Shown here: in pieces, positions 6,301-6,934 of the stretch
How positions within the stretch are numbered: the stretch's first letter is position 1
How the letters are laid out: every line of letters begins with the position of its first letter
DNA from: Candidatus Scatosoma pullistercoris
Lineage (GTDB): Bacteria; Bacillota; Clostridia; Christensenellales; Borkfalkiaceae
Length of the DNA stretch: 6,934 nt
Assembly: GCA_018714725.1 (NCBI GenBank)
Contig: DVMZ01000094.1
Span: 1 to 6,934 of the forward strand
Direction of reading: 5' to 3'
Made by a program: the position numbers and the translations under genes
Notes under the pieces: generated by a model
Database searches by the model: none
Seen by the model: the letters and a program-made list of their open reading frames with translations, nothing else
What the model was told of the DNA's origin: nothing

Positions 6301-6934
6301 ATGCTGTATAACGGAAAACGGTTTATCGAACCGACCGTTCTTACCAACGGCGAATGGACGGAAGTCACGATCGACCTCAAAGCCAACAATATCACCGACC
6401 TCGGCGGGCTGACCCTCGCGTTCTATTCGCTGAACAACGGCGACATCTGGGGCTCGCTGGAAAGTTCCTATTTCTATGCGCACATCACCGCGATTTACGG
6501 CGTGACGTATGACGAGACGCTGCCCAAAGCTGCTGAGATCATTCAGGTGATCGACGACATTCTCGACGCCGAGGATATGTCCGCGGCCGAAGTCGTGGCT
6601 ATGGCCGGACAGCTCAAAGAGTGGCTGGCGGTGCTGGACGGAGTCGAGGGAAAAGATACCATCGATATGTTCCGCTATTATGCGGCGATGAATCTCATCG
6701 AACTCGAAGACGGAAAACTCATGTATTTCGATACGGCGCTCGGCACGGACCAGATTTCTACTTCCTTTGTGGCAGGAAAGGATCCGGAAACCGCCGTGGC
6801 CACCAAGGAATACATCTTTGTAGATCAAGAAACGACGTACGACGGCAAGCCCACAACCAAGATCGGGTTTGACGACGTGAACGGCGGAAAGGAGACCTGG
6901 TGCTGTCCCTTCTACGTCACGTTCGCTCTGCCTT
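3388..6934 (+). CDS. Very large modular repeat lipoprotein with Ig-like and CBM-like domains (3' end outside window)
   Basis: The frame is open from ATG 3388 to the right edge with no stop (1182 complete codons). The signal peptide has KK at 3-4, a hydrophobic core at 8-21 and lipobox MAAC, with Cys24 the lipid anchor. Domains by residue: Ig-like 35-123; Ig-like 125-212, with the VTDNLDTG and DSAGNEG motifs of HYR/DUF5011-type repeats; a CBM-like domain at about 213-388 (EDFSDEY to YYVKDIYVT), similar in layout to the domains of the lipoprotein at 809; Ig-like 389-476; repeat module R1 479-716; Ig-like 718-810, related to the previous one (ETYDxGxxxDLSG in both); R2 812-1039; R3 from about 1046 to the edge. 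Each R module is a helical part ending in a DMFRYY motif, then a beta-sandwich carrying YDGKPTTKI. Apart from signal-peptide Cys18 and lipid Cys24, the only Cys are adjacent pairs 608-609 and 1172-1173. No catalytic site is seen. The likely role is surface glycan binding or adhesion; the ligand is unknown. Confidence 0.92.
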   Translation, partial: MAKKFFGWLATVLFAVTCLLMAACTDGKNPGGDDGELVLTGFDVPAETEVSYGSIYTIPVYVVKDQNGKLYTVEYVVTNGDDTISVVGGQIRIDRSTDYLITFTVIIGEGENQQKKTTLKVMDADKPKVSMEGMKKSYVVGETIAFPEIEVTDNLDTGLAATVEVRQGDTVELSDVKADFSLNERGAYTLVATAVDSAGNEGTAVADFVVRNQPYTGEIEDFSDEYAAFSVSPKANYGETLTGETAEIGGVTAYKVASTDTTGANTKYPGLSLAPRISLEAIKELKEAGFDAVTMNLYLEDTQSRYLYHKWAYTTDEEGNPTGHKQTNLGSIRNNVWTAVTLDLDLFIGAYDDIASGEILLFYFGNDPEWTTQTEFNYYVKDIYVTRQLTDIAITESLSETYDKGASVDLSGVTAASASAADAGFELSVTDPAGNVLVPQGGVVTAEEYGVYTVTARPDAASKRYLGESSVTFAVLPTLEVIEEKMEGIMTATDMTDAGVIADAALLANWLDLVGQVEGGETIDMFRYYAAMNLTNDAALKAEGNKLMYFDTALGAAQISTSFVAGSDPETAVATKEYIFVDPDTTYDGKPTTKIGFDDVNGGKETWCCPFYVTFALPSTADLSGYSHIRFALKGYTYEADRPVEYAVLYNGKRFIQPTVLTTGEWTEVRIDLGANGITDLSKLKIGFYTKDGSNEWGTIWNNSDKFYAHISSVYGIIAVDDVTIDSAFTAEETYDLGDTLDLSGFKADSATYPGLSYVYEMEYNGKTETLPASITFTTPGWYTLKAIVNEGDYTGTTSVRFYVNGSEEKPTVEMIQETIEAILAAENKEDAAIVEKAELLSAWLDQLDTVYGSEVLDMFRYYLAMTRMETEEGKLVYFDSELGKEQISLEYNKNVPVETKNGISLDTSTTYDGKPTTKISFTDVTGWFSPFLINIDSYDENVDLGDYVYLRFWLKGYSGLMNKNRPLEYAMLYNGKRFIEPTVLTNGEWTEVTIDLKANNITDLGGLTLAFYSLNNGDIWGSLESSYFYAHITAIYGVTYDETLPKAAEIIQVIDDILDAEDMSAAEVVAMAGQLKEWLAVLDGVEGKDTIDMFRYYAAMNLIELEDGKLMYFDTALGTDQISTSFVAGKDPETAVATKEYIFVDQETTYDGKPTTKIGFDDVNGGKETWCCPFYVTFALP
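4822..5535 (+). repeat. Protein repeat module R1 (helical segment plus CBM-like beta-sandwich)
   Basis: First copy of a module of about 230-240 residues. It starts with two or three amphipathic helices (LEVIEEKMEGIM; ALLANWLDLVG). It continues with TIDMFRYYAAMNL, GNKLMYFDTALG, QISTSFV, TTYDGKPTTKI, a WCCPF motif, FALKGY, EYAVLYNGKRF, GEWTEVRIDL and ITDLSKLKIGFY, and closes with FYAHISSVYGI. The beta part reads like a galactose-binding-fold carbohydrate module. It is 5 residues longer than R3 just before the KLMYFD motif. Confidence 0.85.
5059..5242 (+). repeat. Near-identical DNA direct repeat, copy 1 (in R1)
   Basis: Aligned without gaps to 6751-6934 (offset 1692), I count 9 mismatches in 184 bases, about 95% identity. 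The last 67 bases (5176-5242) are identical. The match probably continues past the window edge. Confidence 0.9.
5821..6504 (+). repeat. Protein repeat module R2 (divergent copy)
   Basis: Same order as R1: helices, VLDMFRYYLAM, GKLVYFDSELG, TTYDGKPTTKI, FWLKGY, EYAMLYNGKRF, GEWTEVTIDL, ITDLGGLTLAFY and FYAHITAIYGV. The loop that carries WCCPF in R1 and R3 reads GWFSPF here, so both Cys are missing. The YNGKRF to ITDL stretch stays close to R1 in protein while the DNA has drifted. Confidence 0.85.
6523..6934 (+). repeat. Protein repeat module R3 (partial, cut by window end)
   Basis: Third copy: helices (AAEIIQVIDDIL; QLKEWLAVLDGV), TIDMFRYYAAMNL, GKLMYFDTALG, QISTSFV, TTYDGKPTTKI and WCCPF, then the edge. 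It follows R2 after a linker of only about 7 residues, without the Ig-like domain that separates R1 from R2. Confidence 0.85.
6751..6934 (+). repeat. Near-identical DNA direct repeat, copy 2 (in R3)
   Basis: Partner of 5059-5242. Similarity falls just upstream of 6751: the preceding codons differ and R1 carries 5 extra residues. This gives a fairly sharp left boundary inside the module rather than at its edge. Confidence 0.9.

Noticed and set aside
5524..6828. 434-codon open frame on the minus strand
   Set aside because: Antisense to repeats R2 and R3. Its internal similarity to the 3103-5517 frame only mirrors the sense-strand repeats.

Overview
The window is about 55% GC by eye and is compact. 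It has strong AAGGAGG-type ribosome-binding sites, genes all on the + strand, and exported proteins that begin with lipoprotein signal peptides (lipobox Cys at residue 24). This suggests a Gram-positive, Clostridia-like bacterium (Bacillota), perhaps an uncultured gut or rumen lineage. That assignment is inference from style; no marker gene is present.

Layout, left to right: (1) 1-795, the C-terminal end of a protein of unknown function whose last part looks beta-rich, probably an exported beta-sandwich protein; (2) 809-2026, a 405-residue lipoprotein with two carbohydrate-binding-module-like (CBM-like) beta-sandwich domains; (3) 2031-3188, a 385-residue TIM-barrel protein resembling glycoside hydrolases, with no signal peptide; (4) 3189-3387, an intergenic region holding a GC hairpin with a T-run on the minus strand, then a purine-rich 10-bp tandem repeat; (5) 3388-6934, a very large lipoprotein that runs off the right edge (at least 1182 residues). 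It is built from Ig-like domains, one CBM-like domain and three copies of a helix-plus-beta-sandwich module.

The first three genes are separated by 13 and 4 bases and are probably one translationally coupled operon. The large lipoprotein may be read through from it, since no + strand terminator is visible. The simplest reading is a carbohydrate-related locus: surface-anchored, multi-domain glycan-binding lipoproteins encoded beside a probably cytoplasmic glycosidase-like enzyme. Substrate and enzymatic activity cannot be told from the sequence, and no transporter or regulator lies inside the window.

The most unusual points are the internal repeats of the large lipoprotein and a Cys-Cys pair in its modules. 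Repeat 1 and repeat 3 are about 95% identical in DNA over at least 184 bp, while the repeat between them is divergent. The other notable point is the period-10 purine repeat just upstream of the large gene.
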